In this document: positions 24,806 through 33,268 of the stretch, in pieces
How positions within the stretch are numbered: position 1 is the stretch's first letter
How the letters are laid out: each line of letters opens with the position of its first letter
DNA from: JACCWP01 sp963785115
GTDB lineage: Bacteria; Actinomycetota; Actinomycetes; Propionibacteriales; Nocardioidaceae
DNA: 64,000 nt
Direction: 5' to 3'
Assembly: GCA_963785115.1 (NCBI GenBank)
Contig: CAWATY010000009.1
Location: 620,001-684,000 of the forward strand
Notes under the pieces: model-generated
What the model was told of the DNA's origin: nothing
Seen by the model: only the letters and a program-made list of their open reading frames with translations
The model's database searches: none
Translations under genes and position numbers: made by a program

Positions 24806-26017
24806 CGGGAGGACCACCAGCCGGTGGGCGTGACCTGGCAGGGCAAGCCGGCGTGCACGTGCAGCCGGCCGTCGGCGGGCTCGGTGACCGCAACGGCGAG
24901 GGTGGCAGTGCGCTGGCCGACCGGCGCGTCGGGGAACCCGTGCACGCAGACGCTGCGCGGTCCGAGGTCGTGGGTCGCCAGTCGTGCGGCCAGGCCGTCG
25001 CGGTCGGCCGGGGTGTCGTGCGCGGCGACCCCGCAGACCCGGTCGAGCCGCTCGCGGGTCGTGGAGACGGCCGTGCTCACCTGGTCGGTCTCTTCCACGT
25101 CGTCGGCCACGAAGTGGTTGGTGTGCGCGAGCCACCCGTCGCGGTCGCCGACCACCGAGGGTCCGCCCGGTCGCAGCTCGAGGGTGGCCGCGGCCCAGCT
25201 GGTCACCGGAGCGAGCGGTGACCGTCACCGCCGCCGAGGCGGTGACCTCGGCCTTGCCGGCGATCGCCAGCGCGTCGTCGAGCGTCGTCGCCTCGTCGAG
25301 GATGCGCCGGGCCACGACATGCACCGGGACACCACCGGTGCCGGTGTCGGCGCCGTGCCGCAGCGCGTTGAAGTGCACCGAGAGTCCGGCGGGCGTGCCG
25401 GTGTCGTCGCGCCATCGGGCGACACCGATCTTGCCGACGATGCCGTACTCGGTGAGCGTGTCGACGGCTCGCTCGGCGGCCGTGGTCAGGCTCCAGCAGA
25501 ACCAGTGGTCGGCGAGGGGCGTGTGCCAGTCCCAGGTCTGTGCCGTGACAGGTCCGGCCGACCGGCCCTCGGTGGCGGGCGCGTCGAGACGCACCAGGGT
25601 CGAGCACTCCGACAGGCCCTCACCGGGCAGCCGCCCTGCTGCTATCAGCCGGCGGTCGCCGAGCGCGAGCAGCTCGCTGCGGGCGTTCAGCGCGCCGACC
25701 TCCCACTCGGCCAGCCCGCTGCCGGCCGCGATCCCGGCGATCTCCGCGCGCAGGTCGGGGGCGTAGGCGGCCACCGGGTCGAGGACCGCGGTGCCGGTCC
25801 CACGGATCTCGTCTTCGTCGACCTCGTAGGCGGCCCACAGCTCCCGGTAGGCGTCGAGCGTGGCGCGTACCTGCTCGGCGCACCCACGCCCGAGCTCGGT
25901 GCCTCGGGCCAGCGGGTCGCGGGAGCGGGTGGCGTAGCCGCGAACGGGGGCCACGGAGTCTGTTGTCGGGTCAGATGGCACGTCAGATGGCACGTCAGAT
26001 GCCTCGTCAGATGTCAC
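24802..26017 (-). CDS. Peptidase C45 / acyl-transferase-like hydrolase, with +1 frameshift
   Basis: About 404 aa after bridging a frameshift near 25203-25212. The N-terminal part has 'GLAEWEVGALNARSELLAL', the likely nucleophile Cys in 'GLSECSTLVRL' and 'AQTWDWHTPLADHW', matching the Ntn-type C45 family (isopenicillin N acyltransferase relatives). The C-terminal part ('GGPSVVGDRDGWLAHTNHF', 'TTRERLDRVCG', 'RSVCVHGFP') continues in the next frame; removing one base near 'CGCTCCGG' on the minus strand joins them. Role: autoproteolytic amidase or acyltransferase acting on an unknown amide. The GTG at 26017 overlaps the end of murA; the first 20 residues come from a 12-bp repeat, so later GTGs (25993, 25981) may be the true start. 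Confidence 0.78.
25970..26017. repeat. 12-bp tandem repeats at the murA/C45 junction
   Basis: Four imperfect copies of GTCAGATGGCAC, the last spanning the murA stop codon. On the minus strand they encode SD(V/E)(P/A) repeats at the start of the C45 protein and supply several in-frame GTG codons. Confidence 0.7.
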
Positions 26018-27536
26018 GGAAGGTCTCGATCTGGGCGCCGAGGGCGTTCAGCCGCTCGGCCAGGTCCTCGTAGCCGCGGTGGATGACGTAGACGCTGCGC
26101 AGCACGGAGGTGCCCTTGGCGGCGAGCATCGCGAGCAGGATGACGACCGCCGGCCGCAGCGCCGGTGGGCAGATGACCTCGGCACCCCGCCAGCGGGTCG
26201 GGCCCTCGATGAGCACCCGGTGAGGGTCGAGCAGCTTCACCGAGGCACCGAGCTTGTTGAGCTCGGTCAGGTAGATCGCCCGGTTCTCGTAGACCCAGTC
26301 GTGCAGCAGGGTCGAGCCGTTGGCGGCCGCAGCGATGATGGCGAAGAACGGCAGGTTGTCGATGTTGAGGCCGGGGAACGGCATCGGGTGGATCTTGTCC
26401 ATCGGGGCGTGCAGCACCGACGGGTGCGTAGTCACGTCGACCAGCCGGGTGTGGCCGTTGTCGGCCAGGTACTCGGTGGTGCGCTCGTAGGACAGCCCCA
26501 TTTCCTCCAGCAGCGCCAGCTCGATCTCCATGAACTCGATCGGCACCCGGCGCACGGTGATCTCTGAGCCGGTGACGATGGCGGCCGCGACCAGGCTCAT
26601 GGCCTCGATGGGGTCGGGGCTGGGGGAGTAGGTGACATCGCGCTCGATGTCCTCGACCCCGTGCACGGTGAGCGTCGTGGTGCCGATCCCCTCGATGCCG
26701 ACGCCGAGCTCGACCAGGAAGAAGCACAGGTCCTGGACCATGTAGTTGGGGCTGGCGTTGCGGATGACGGTCGTGCCGTCGTGCAGCGCGGCGGCCAGCA
26801 GGGCGTTCTCGGTGACGGTGTCGCCGCGCTCGGTCAGCACGATCGGACGGTCGAGGACGGCACCCCGGTCGATGGTGGCGTGGTAGCTGCCCTCGGTGGC
26901 CTTGACCTCCAGCCCGAAGTGGCGCAGCGCGGCCATATGCGGCTCCACCGTCCGGGTGCCGAGGTCGCAGCCTCCGGCGTACGGCAGCTGGAAGGTGTCC
27001 TCGCGGTGCATCAGCGGGCCGAGGAACATGATGATGCTGCGGGTGCGCCGGGCAGCGGCCGCGTCGATCTTGTCCAGCTGCAGCTGGGCCGGGGGCACCA
27101 GCTCGAGGTCGTTGTCGTCGTTGAGCCATCGGGTCTTGACTCCGATCGAGCCGAGCACCTCGAGCAGCCGGTTGACCTCCTCGATCCTGGCCACCCGACG
27201 CAGGACCGTGCGCCCCCGGTTGAGCAGCGAGGCGGCGAGCAGCGCGACTCCGGCGTTCTTGCTGGTCTTGACGTCGATGGTGCCGGACAGGCGCGCACCG
27301 CCGCTCACCCGCAGGTGCAGGGGTCCGGCGGCGCCGAGGGAGACGATCTCGGAGTCCAGCGCCTCACCGATCCGGGCCAGCATCTCCAGGCTGAGGTTCT
27401 GGTGGCCCCGCTCGATCCGGTTGACCGCGCTCTGGCTGGTCCCGAGCTCGTCGGCGAGGTCGGCCTGGGTCCATCCACGGTGCTTGCGGGCGTCCCGGAT
27501 GAGGAAGCCGATCCGGCTCAGGTAGTCCTCGCTCAT
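26007..27536 (-). CDS. murA: UDP-GlcNAc 1-carboxyvinyltransferase with N-terminal XRE helix-turn-helix
   Basis: 509 aa. Residues 6-65 form an XRE/Cro-type HTH ('FLIRDARKHRGWTQADLADE', 'GTSQSAVNRIERGHQNLS'), then a full EPT domain from about residue 73. MurA landmarks are kept: 'TSKNAGVALLAA' (Lys93-Asn94), catalytic Cys190 in 'AGGCDLGTRTVEPH', and 'YENRAIYLTELNKLGA' near the C terminus. Role: enolpyruvyl transfer from PEP to UDP-GlcNAc, first committed step of peptidoglycan synthesis, the fosfomycin target; Cys at the active site predicts sensitivity. The added HTH suggests a DNA-binding enzyme; an 18-bp palindrome overlaps its own -10. It may be a second MurA rather than the housekeeping one, as no cell-wall genes flank it. 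Confidence 0.9.
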   Translation of the reverse strand: MSEDYLSRIGFLIRDARKHRGWTQADLADELGTSQSAVNRIERGHQNLSLEMLARIGEALDSEIVSLGAAGPLHLRVSGGARLSGTIDVKTSKNAGVALLAASLLNRGRTVLRRVARIEEVNRLLEVLGSIGVKTRWLNDDNDLELVPPAQLQLDKIDAAAARRTRSIIMFLGPLMHREDTFQLPYAGGCDLGTRTVEPHMAALRHFGLEVKATEGSYHATIDRGAVLDRPIVLTERGDTVTENALLAAALHDGTTVIRNASPNYMVQDLCFFLVELGVGIEGIGTTTLTVHGVEDIERDVTYSPSPDPIEAMSLVAAAIVTGSEITVRRVPIEFMEIELALLEEMGLSYERTTEYLADNGHTRLVDVTTHPSVLHAPMDKIHPMPFPGLNIDNLPFFAIIAAAANGSTLLHDWVYENRAIYLTELNKLGASVKLLDPHRVLIEGPTRWRGAEVICPPALRPAVVILLAMLAAKGTSVLRSVYVIHRGYEDLAERLNALGAQIETFRDI

Positions 27537-27545
27537 GAGTCCTCA

Positions 27546-27551
27546 TTCTAT
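27546..27551 (-). promoter_or_regulatory. -10 element for HTH-murA
   Basis: Minus-strand TAGAAT, the closest match to TATAAT in the window, 9 bases before the murA ATG with GAGGA between. Confidence 0.6.
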
Positions 27552-27567
27552 CTCACATATGAGATAT
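27550..27567. promoter_or_regulatory. Palindromic operator candidate of HTH-murA
   Basis: TATCTCA-CATA-TGAGATA: perfect 7-bp arms and a 4-bp spacer, AT-rich in a 73% GC genome, overlapping the -10 and extending upstream of it. Placement fits repression by the HTH domain of MurA itself (inference). Confidence 0.6.
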
Positions 27568-27705
27568 TGCGGCCAGGGACCGGGGCGTGCCGACGCGCAC
27601 ATCCGACCATGCCCCTGTCCGCTGCGACGCACCGCACGGCCGTACGGTTGCCTGCGCTCGGGCCGTCGGCGACGCCCACCGTTGCACGGTGACCCCGGCG
27701 CGGGC

Positions 27706-27711
27706 CAGGAT
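27706..27711 (+). promoter_or_regulatory. -10 element, leaderless SGNH hydrolase
   Basis: CAGGAT ends 7 bases before the GTG at 27719. Confidence 0.4.
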
Positions 27712-27718
27712 GCCAATT

Positions 27719-28528
27719 GTGACGAAACCGACATTCCGGTCCCTAGCCCCTCTTCTCGCGCTGCTGGCCGGTGTCGGCGCGCTGCTGGCGCCGTCGGCGG
27801 CGCAGGCCGACGAGGCGCAGGTCGCCACCTCGTACGTCGCGCTCGGGGACTCATACTCCTCGGGCGTCGGCACCCGCGAGTACGACCCGGGCAGCGGCGG
27901 CTGCCAGCGCTCACCGCACGCCTACCCGGTGCTCGGCGCGGCCCGGACGGGGGACTCCCTGACATTCGTGGCCTGCTCGGGGGCGACGACCGCCGACGTG
28001 ACCGCCAACCAGCTGTCCGCCCTGTCCGGGTCGACCGGCGTGGTGACCATCAGCGTGGGCGGCAACGACGCGGGCTTCTCGGCCGTCCTGACCGAGTGCG
28101 CCAAGCCGGGCTGGGCGAGTGACTGCGACGGCGCGATCGACGGCGCGCAGGGGGTCATCACCGGCCAGCTGCCGGGGCGCCTCGACGCGCTGTACGCGGA
28201 CATCCGTACCCGGGCGCCGGCCGCCGGGGTCGCCGTCGTGGGCTACCCGCACCTGTTCAACGGCGAGGACTGCAACGCCGGCACCTTCTTCAGCCCGGCC
28301 GAGCAGGAACGCCTCAACGGGACCGCCGACCTGCTGGCCCAGGTGACGGCCGAGCGGGCGGCCGCGGCGGGCTTCAACTTCGTCGACCCGCGCAGCGCCT
28401 TCGTCGGGCACGCGGTGTGCGACAACCCCGAGTGGCTGAACGGCCTGTCCGACCCGGTGTCGGAGAGCTACCACCCCAACCGCGACGGCCAGGTCGCGTA
28501 CGCCGACCTCGTGGACGACTACCTCTGA
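27719..28528 (+). CDS. Secreted SGNH/GDSL hydrolase (lipase type)
   Basis: 269 aa from the GTG at 27719 (ATG at 27710 in frame is the alternative). A signal peptide ('LAPLLALLAGVGALLAPSAAQADE') ends near residue 30. Family blocks follow: Ser45 in 'ALGDSYSSGVG', Gly in 'VACSGATTADV', Asn in 'ISVGGNDAGFS', and the His of 'SESYHPNRDG' near the end. Cysteines ('GGCQRS', 'LTECAKPGWASDCDG', 'EDCNAG', 'VCDNPEW') suggest disulfides, as in Streptomyces SCO1725-type lipases. Role: extracellular ester hydrolysis. It is divergent from HTH-murA, sharing a 180-bp intergenic region. Confidence 0.92.
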   Translation: MTKPTFRSLAPLLALLAGVGALLAPSAAQADEAQVATSYVALGDSYSSGVGTREYDPGSGGCQRSPHAYPVLGAARTGDSLTFVACSGATTADVTANQLSALSGSTGVVTISVGGNDAGFSAVLTECAKPGWASDCDGAIDGAQGVITGQLPGRLDALYADIRTRAPAAGVAVVGYPHLFNGEDCNAGTFFSPAEQERLNGTADLLAQVTAERAAAAGFNFVDPRSAFVGHAVCDNPEWLNGLSDPVSESYHPNRDGQVAYADLVDDYL

Positions 28529-28558
28529 CCACGACCGGCCCGCCCCGGCGCGGGTCCC

Positions 28559-28564
28559 TAGGGT
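28559..28564 (+). promoter_or_regulatory. -10 element, leaderless aldo/keto reductase
   Basis: TAGGGT ends 7 bases before the ATG at 28572. Confidence 0.55.
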
Positions 28565-28571
28565 GAGCGTC

Positions 28572-29537
28572 ATGGCAGACATGGCGTACGGGCCGCTCGG
28601 TGCGTCCGGGCTGATGGTGAGCCGGGTGGGGCTCGGATGCAACGCGTTCGGGCAGCGGGTGGACCTCGAGACGACCCGCGCGGTGGTGCACGCTGCGTTG
28701 GACGCCGGAATCACCCTGCTGGACACGGCCGACATCTACGGTGCCGAGCCCGGCGCCAGCGAGACGGTCCTGGGCGAGGTGCTCGCTGACCTCCCGGCCG
28801 CCGAGCGTGACGACGTGGTGCTGGCGACCAAGTTCGGCATGGACATGCAAGGGGCCAACGGCACCGACCACGGAGTACGCGGGTCGCGGCGTTATGTCCG
28901 ACGCGCGGTCGAGGCATCGTTGCGCCGGCTGCGCACCGACCACGTCGACCTGTACCAGATGCACGAGCCCGACCCGGTCACGCCGATCGAGGAGACGCTG
29001 GCGGCACTCGACGAGCTGGTCACCGAGGGCAAGGTCCGCTACCTCGGCTCGTCGAACTTCTCCGGCTGGCAGGTGCTCGACGCCGACTGGACCGCGCGGA
29101 CCGGGGGGACGACGCCGTTCTGCTCGGCGCAGAACAAGTACTCGCTCTACGACCGGTCCGCCGAGGACGAGCTGGTGCCGGCCTGTGAGCACGTTGGTGT
29201 CGGCCTGCTGCCGTTCTTCCCGCTCGCCTACGGCCTGCTCACCGGCAAGTACCGCCGCGGCGAGGGGGCTCCCGAGGGGTCCCGGCTCAGCGTCCAGACC
29301 GAGCGGTTGGACAACGCCGACTTCGACCGCATCGAGCGGTTCGAGGCGTACGCCAGCGAGCGCGGGCTGAGCATGCTCCAGGTGGCGATCGGCGGGCTCG
29401 CCGCCCAGCCGGCGGTTGCGTCGGTCATCGCCGGCGCCACCCGTCCGGAGCAGGTCGTCGCGAACGCCGAGGCGGGCAGCTGGGAGCCCGACGCCGCTGA
29501 CCTCGCCGCGCTCGACGAGGCGACGGACCCCGGATGA
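28572..29537 (+). CDS. Aldo/keto reductase
   Basis: 321 aa. TIM-barrel AKR with the tetrad in context: Asp/Tyr in 'LLDTADIYGAEPGASE', Lys in 'VLATKFGMD', His in 'LYQMHEPDPVTP'. The C-terminal 'SVIAGATRPEQVVANAEAG' is the NADP-binding loop seen in the YhdN/YajO-like subgroup. Role: NADPH-dependent carbonyl reduction, substrate unknown. A GTG at 28563 is in frame but lies inside the -10. The stop overlaps the GNAT ATG by four bases. Confidence 0.92.
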   Translation: MADMAYGPLGASGLMVSRVGLGCNAFGQRVDLETTRAVVHAALDAGITLLDTADIYGAEPGASETVLGEVLADLPAAERDDVVLATKFGMDMQGANGTDHGVRGSRRYVRRAVEASLRRLRTDHVDLYQMHEPDPVTPIEETLAALDELVTEGKVRYLGSSNFSGWQVLDADWTARTGGTTPFCSAQNKYSLYDRSAEDELVPACEHVGVGLLPFFPLAYGLLTGKYRRGEGAPEGSRLSVQTERLDNADFDRIERFEAYASERGLSMLQVAIGGLAAQPAVASVIAGATRPEQVVANAEAGSWEPDAADLAALDEATDPG

Positions 29538-30520
29538 CGCGGGGCGTGACGGCCGCAATCCGTCCCGACGACCTGCCGGCGCTGGCCCGGGCGTTGGCGG
29601 AGCGGCACCGCACCCACCGCGCCGCGCAGCCGCTGCTCGACGAGCGGTGGACCGACCCGGCCGCCGTCGAGCCGGTGCTGGCCGAGCTGCTCGGTCGCGC
29701 CGGAGCGTCGGGGGCGATGGTGCGCGACGGCGACGGGGTGGGCGACGAGGTGATGGCGTTCGTGCTCGGCGCGCCGCGGCCGAGCCCGGTGTGGGGACCG
29801 AACGTGTGGATCGAGGTGGGCGGCCACGCCGCCCGGGATCCCGAGGCGCTGCGCGAGGCCTACGCCGAGGCCGCCCCGCACTGGGTCGTCGAGGGCTGGA
29901 CGGCGCACTACGCCGTGGTGCCGGCGCACGACCCGGCGATCATCGATGCCTGGTTCCGGCTCGGCTTCGGTCAGCAGCAGGTGCACGCCGTCCGACCCAC
30001 GCCCGACCCCGGCACGCTGGCGCCGGTGCCGGAGGGCGTCCGGCTGCGCCGGGCCGAGCGCAGCGACGTGCGCGACCTCGCCGAGCTCGAGCTGCTGTTG
30101 CCCGCCCACCAGGCGCTGGCGCCGACCTTCTCGGCCGGCGAGGTGCCGTCGTTGGACGAGACGGTTGCCGAGTGGGAGGAGGACATCGACAGCGAGCAGT
30201 ACGCCAGCTGGGTCGTCGACCTCGACGGGCGGATCATGGGCTCCGTCGTCGCCTGCTCGCTGTCGGTGTCGCGCGAGCACGTCGGGCTGGCAGCGCCGCC
30301 GGGCGCCGGCTACCTCGGAGTGGTGGTCGTCCGGCCGGAGGCGCGCGGACGCGGGCTCGGGCGGGTGCTCGGCGAGCAGGCGTTCCGGTGGGCCGCAGAG
30401 CAGGGGTACACCTGCGTCGTCACCGACTGGCGGGCGACCAACCTGCAGTCGTCGCGGGCCTGGACGGGTCTCGGCTTCGTCCCGACCTTCCTGCGGCTGC
30501 ACCGACACCTCGGATACTGA
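29534..30520 (+). CDS. Tandem GNAT acetyltransferase
   Basis: 328 aa, ATG overlapping the reductase stop. Two GNAT folds: a degenerate N-terminal one (about 1-155) and a C-terminal one (about 165-328) with the acetyl-CoA motif 'LGVVVVRPEARGRGLGRVLGEQAFRWA' and 'TNLQSSRAWTGLGF'. Role: acetyl transfer from acetyl-CoA to an amine on an unknown substrate. Shared message with the aldo/keto reductase and probably the RibD-like gene 21 bases downstream. Confidence 0.88.
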   Translation: MTRGVTAAIRPDDLPALARALAERHRTHRAAQPLLDERWTDPAAVEPVLAELLGRAGASGAMVRDGDGVGDEVMAFVLGAPRPSPVWGPNVWIEVGGHAARDPEALREAYAEAAPHWVVEGWTAHYAVVPAHDPAIIDAWFRLGFGQQQVHAVRPTPDPGTLAPVPEGVRLRRAERSDVRDLAELELLLPAHQALAPTFSAGEVPSLDETVAEWEEDIDSEQYASWVVDLDGRIMGSVVACSLSVSREHVGLAAPPGAGYLGVVVVRPEARGRGLGRVLGEQAFRWAAEQGYTCVVTDWRATNLQSSRAWTGLGFVPTFLRLHRHLGY

Positions 30521-30541
30521 CCACGACGCAGAGGAGCAGGC

Positions 30542-31105
30542 ATGGGCAAGATCGTCTCCAACTTCTTCATCTCGCTGGACGGTGTCGTCGAGCGACCGGA
30601 CCAGTGGCACTTCCCGTACTTCGACGACGAGATGGGCGCGGCGGTCTCGGCGGGCATGGACACCGCCGACGCGATGATGATGGGCCGCGTCCTGTACGAC
30701 GAGTGGTCGTCGTACTGGACCGGGGAGGGCGCGGGCGACGAGTTCGCCGGGTTCATCAACGCCATCCCGAAGTACGTCGTGTCGTCGTCGGACTTCGAGC
30801 CCAGCTGGCCGAACACGACCGTCCTGACCGGCGACGTGGCGTCCCGGGTGCGCGAGGTGAAGGACGCGACGGCGCGCGACATCCAGATGTCCGGCAGCCC
30901 GACCCTGGTGCGCTGGCTGCTCGCGGAGGGACTGCTCGACGAGCTGCACCTGCTCGTCCACCCGATCGCCGTCGGACACGGCGAGCGACTGTTCCAGGAC
31001 ACCCCCACGCACGCGCTACGGCTGCTGTCCAGCACGACGTTCGGCTCCGGGGTGCTGCACCTCGCGTACGCCCCGGCGGAGGAGCGCGCACCAGCCGACG
31101 CCTAG
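30542..31105 (+). CDS. Dihydrofolate reductase family protein (RibD C-terminal type)
   Basis: 187 aa, with GAGGAG upstream of the ATG. 'IVSNFFISLDGVVERPDQWHF', 'DAMMMGRVLYDEW', 'VSSSDFEPSWPNTTVLTG' and 'GSPTLVRWLLAEGLLDELHLLVHPIAVGHGERLF' match the RibD_C/DHFR-like family. Role: probable NADPH-dependent reductase; actual substrate unknown, and such stand-alone proteins are not the folate enzyme. One of three paralogues in the window (others at 42581 and 46616). Confidence 0.9.
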   Translation: MGKIVSNFFISLDGVVERPDQWHFPYFDDEMGAAVSAGMDTADAMMMGRVLYDEWSSYWTGEGAGDEFAGFINAIPKYVVSSSDFEPSWPNTTVLTGDVASRVREVKDATARDIQMSGSPTLVRWLLAEGLLDELHLLVHPIAVGHGERLFQDTPTHALRLLSSTTFGSGVLHLAYAPAEERAPADA

Positions 31106-31108
31106 GTT
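31103..31108 (+). promoter_or_regulatory. -10 element, leaderless adenosine deaminase
   Basis: TAGGTT ends 6 bases before the ATG at 31115; it overlaps the preceding stop codon (TAG). Confidence 0.55.
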
Positions 31109-31114
31109 GACGGG

Positions 31115-32134
31115 ATGCCGACCACGTACCCCGACGACGCCTGGATCGCCGGCCTGCCGAAGGTCGAGCTGCACGTACACCTGCTCGGGTCGGCGTCCGT
31201 CCCGACGGTGCTGGAGCTGGCCCGGCGGCACCCCGACCGCGGAGTCCCCACCGACGAGGCGGAGCTCGCGCGGTTCTACCGGTTCACCGACTTCGCGCAC
31301 TTCATCGACGTCTACATCAGCGTCAACACGTTGGTGCGCACGGCTGCGGACGTACAGGCGGTGGCCGCGGGTGTCCTCGCCGACCTGGCCGGGCAGCAGG
31401 TGCGTTACGTCGAGCTGACTGTGACGCCGGACAGTCACCTGTTGATGGGCATCGAGCCCGAGGCCGTCGCCGAGGCGCTTGTCGCCGCGCGCACCGACGC
31501 GCGCGCCGAGCACGGGATCGAGGTCGGCTGGGTCTTCGACATCCCCGGGGAGCTGGGGCTGGAGTCGGGACTGCGGACCATCGACTGGGTCGAGCGCTAC
31601 GCCCCGGAGGGCAGCGTCGCCTTCGGACTCGGGGGACCGGAGGTGGGCGTGCCGCGACCGCAGTTCGCCGAGGTGTTCGCGCGAGCCCGGGCGCTCGGCC
31701 TGGCCAGCGTCCCGCACGCCGGTGAGACCACCGGCCCGGAGACGGTGTGGGACGCCCTGCGTCACCTCGGCGCGCAACGCATCGGGCACGGCATCGCCGC
31801 GGCGGCAGACCCGGAGCTGATGGCGCACCTCGCCACGCACCAGATCACCCTCGAGGTCTGCCCCACCTCCAACGTCCGAACCGGGGCGGTCGCCTCGCTC
31901 GACGAGCACCCCTGGCCGAGGCTCGTGGCGGCGGGCGTGCCGGTGACGCTGAACTCCGACGACCCCGGCATGTTCGACACCACCCTGAACGGCGAGTACG
32001 CCGTGGCCCGCGACGTCTTCGCTGTCGACGCCACCGGGACGACCGACCTGGTGCGTACGGCACTGGACGCCTCCTACGCCCCGGAGGAGGTCAAGAGCCG
32101 AGTCGCCGCGGAGCTCGCCGCGTACGGCACCTGA
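31115..32134 (+). CDS. Adenosine deaminase family protein
   Basis: 339 aa. Zinc-amidohydrolase barrel with His20 and His22 in 'KVELHVHLLGS', His201 and Glu in 'HAGETTGPE', His in 'RIGHGIAAAADPEL', and the metal Asp in 'LNSDDPGMFDTTL' near residue 283. Role: deamination of adenosine or a related adenine compound to the inosine form in purine salvage. Members of this group with 'HAGE' also include aminodeoxyfutalosine and adenine deaminases, so the exact substrate is open. Confidence 0.9.
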   Translation: MPTTYPDDAWIAGLPKVELHVHLLGSASVPTVLELARRHPDRGVPTDEAELARFYRFTDFAHFIDVYISVNTLVRTAADVQAVAAGVLADLAGQQVRYVELTVTPDSHLLMGIEPEAVAEALVAARTDARAEHGIEVGWVFDIPGELGLESGLRTIDWVERYAPEGSVAFGLGGPEVGVPRPQFAEVFARARALGLASVPHAGETTGPETVWDALRHLGAQRIGHGIAAAADPELMAHLATHQITLEVCPTSNVRTGAVASLDEHPWPRLVAAGVPVTLNSDDPGMFDTTLNGEYAVARDVFAVDATGTTDLVRTALDASYAPEEVKSRVAAELAAYGT

Positions 32135-32144
32135 TCGCCGTCGC

Positions 32145-33209
32145 TCAGCCGGCAATGCGTCGCTGCGCCCTGGCGAGCCGGGGGAGTGCGCGGTCGACGG
32201 CAGTAGCGAACGTCGTGAACGGCGTGGCATCGACATCGCCGGTCCGCGTACGTCGCCACGTCCCGACGATCCGACCGTTGTGCACGACCGTTGCGCGGAA
32301 CATGCCGTTGCCGCCGGGGACGATCCGGTCGGCATCCTCGGCGGCGACGATCGCTGAGCGGTCGCCGTAGCCGAGCACGTACTCGTCGAAGCCGGGCAGC
32401 AGGAACGCGCCGCCCGCCGCGCGTCGGCAACCGGCCAGCCGATCGGGTGTCGCCGGGTCCATCAGGTACGTCGTGCCGTCGACCACCAGCTCGGCGAGAT
32501 CGGCACGGGCGACGGCCACGCCGGCGCGGGCGTCGGCGGCCGGTAGTCCGGTCCAGCGGGTGAAGTCGGCGACGCTGGCCGGCCCGTGGCTGCGGAAGTA
32601 GCGGTCGGCCCACTCGCCGAGGGCCTCGTCACGCTCGGGCCGTCGCGCTGCCGGCACCCACTCGTCGTGGAGCACCACCAGTTGCTCGTTGTCGCGCATC
32701 GGTCCCAGGCACACGGTGCCGGTCATCGCCAGCTGGCCGAGCAGGTGGTAGCCCCGCTGGCCGGCGGTGGACAGTCCGCGGGCCTCCCACGCGGCCAGCA
32801 GCTCGGCGCGCGAGAGCCGGTGTCCACCGGACAGCGCGTCGACGGTGAGCGATCTGGCGCGCTCGAAGTCGGCGACGTCGAGACCGAGCTGCTCGCGGCG
32901 CCGCGCGGCCCGGGCCACGACTCGTGGCGCGGCCAGGGCGGTCATCCAGCCGATGTCCTCGGCCGCGGTGAAGTGCAGGGTGCCGCGCATCGGCCACGAG
33001 CGGACGACCTCTCCGGCGTCGAGAGCAGCCACGACGTCGGCACGGGTACCGCCGTCGACCCGCAGCGCGACCGACGTCAGGGCCCCCGGGAGGTCCTGGG
33101 CCTGCACGCAGGTCAACCAGCGCACCGCCTCCGTGGCGGTCCGGAGGCCGTCTCCCGCAATCCGCAGCGCGACCAACCGCAGCAGCGCGAGGTCGGGACG
33201 GCGGCTCAC
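32145..33209 (-). CDS. Winged helix DNA-binding domain-containing protein
   Basis: 354 aa from the GTG at 33209. 'VRWLTCVQAQDLPGALTSVALRV', 'VRSWPMRGTLHFTAAEDIGWM', 'LTVDALSGGHRLSRAELLAAWEARG', 'GYHLLGQLAMTGTVCLGP' and 'FLLPGFDEYVLGYGDRS' are the landmarks of the HTH_42 family, related to the AlkX/YcaQ DNA glycosylases; the catalytic Gln pair of YcaQ is represented only in part ('VQAQD'). Role: DNA binding, perhaps glycosylase-like. The start overlaps the stop of an 18-residue upstream reading frame (GTGA), see separate entry. Confidence 0.88.
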   Translation of the reverse strand: MSRRPDLALLRLVALRIAGDGLRTATEAVRWLTCVQAQDLPGALTSVALRVDGGTRADVVAALDAGEVVRSWPMRGTLHFTAAEDIGWMTALAAPRVVARAARRREQLGLDVADFERARSLTVDALSGGHRLSRAELLAAWEARGLSTAGQRGYHLLGQLAMTGTVCLGPMRDNEQLVVLHDEWVPAARRPERDEALGEWADRYFRSHGPASVADFTRWTGLPAADARAGVAVARADLAELVVDGTTYLMDPATPDRLAGCRRAAGGAFLLPGFDEYVLGYGDRSAIVAAEDADRIVPGGNGMFRATVVHNGRIVGTWRRTRTGDVDATPFTTFATAVDRALPRLARAQRRIAG

Positions 33210-33262
33210 CCGCCGACCCCGTCGTTGACGCCCAGTGCCGGGTCGTCGATCCTCGGCTGCAC
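33206..33262 (-). CDS. Putative 18-aa leaderless leader peptide
   Basis: GTG at 33262 follows the -10 TAGGCT by 6 bases and encodes 18 residues (starting VQPRIDDPALG, ending DGVGG) before a TGA that overlaps the GTG of the winged-helix gene. Too short for domain evidence. Either a translation-coupling leader or, less likely, an extended N terminus separated by a frameshift; the shift needed would be opposite in sign to the others in the window. Confidence 0.4.
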   Translation of the reverse strand: MQPRIDDPALGVNDGVGG

Positions 33263-33268
33263 AACGCG

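Noticed and set aside
24359..26017. A single 552-residue C45 peptidase fused to the hypothetical protein
   Set aside because: The join is an Arg-rich out-of-frame stretch. The conserved peptidase C terminus occupies the neighbouring frame and stops where the small gene starts.
25970..26017. Possible CRISPR-like array at the murA end
   Set aside because: The 12-bp units are directly adjacent without spacers. The same holds for the 8-bp array at 53753-53808 and the 27-bp TatC repeats; no cas genes are present.
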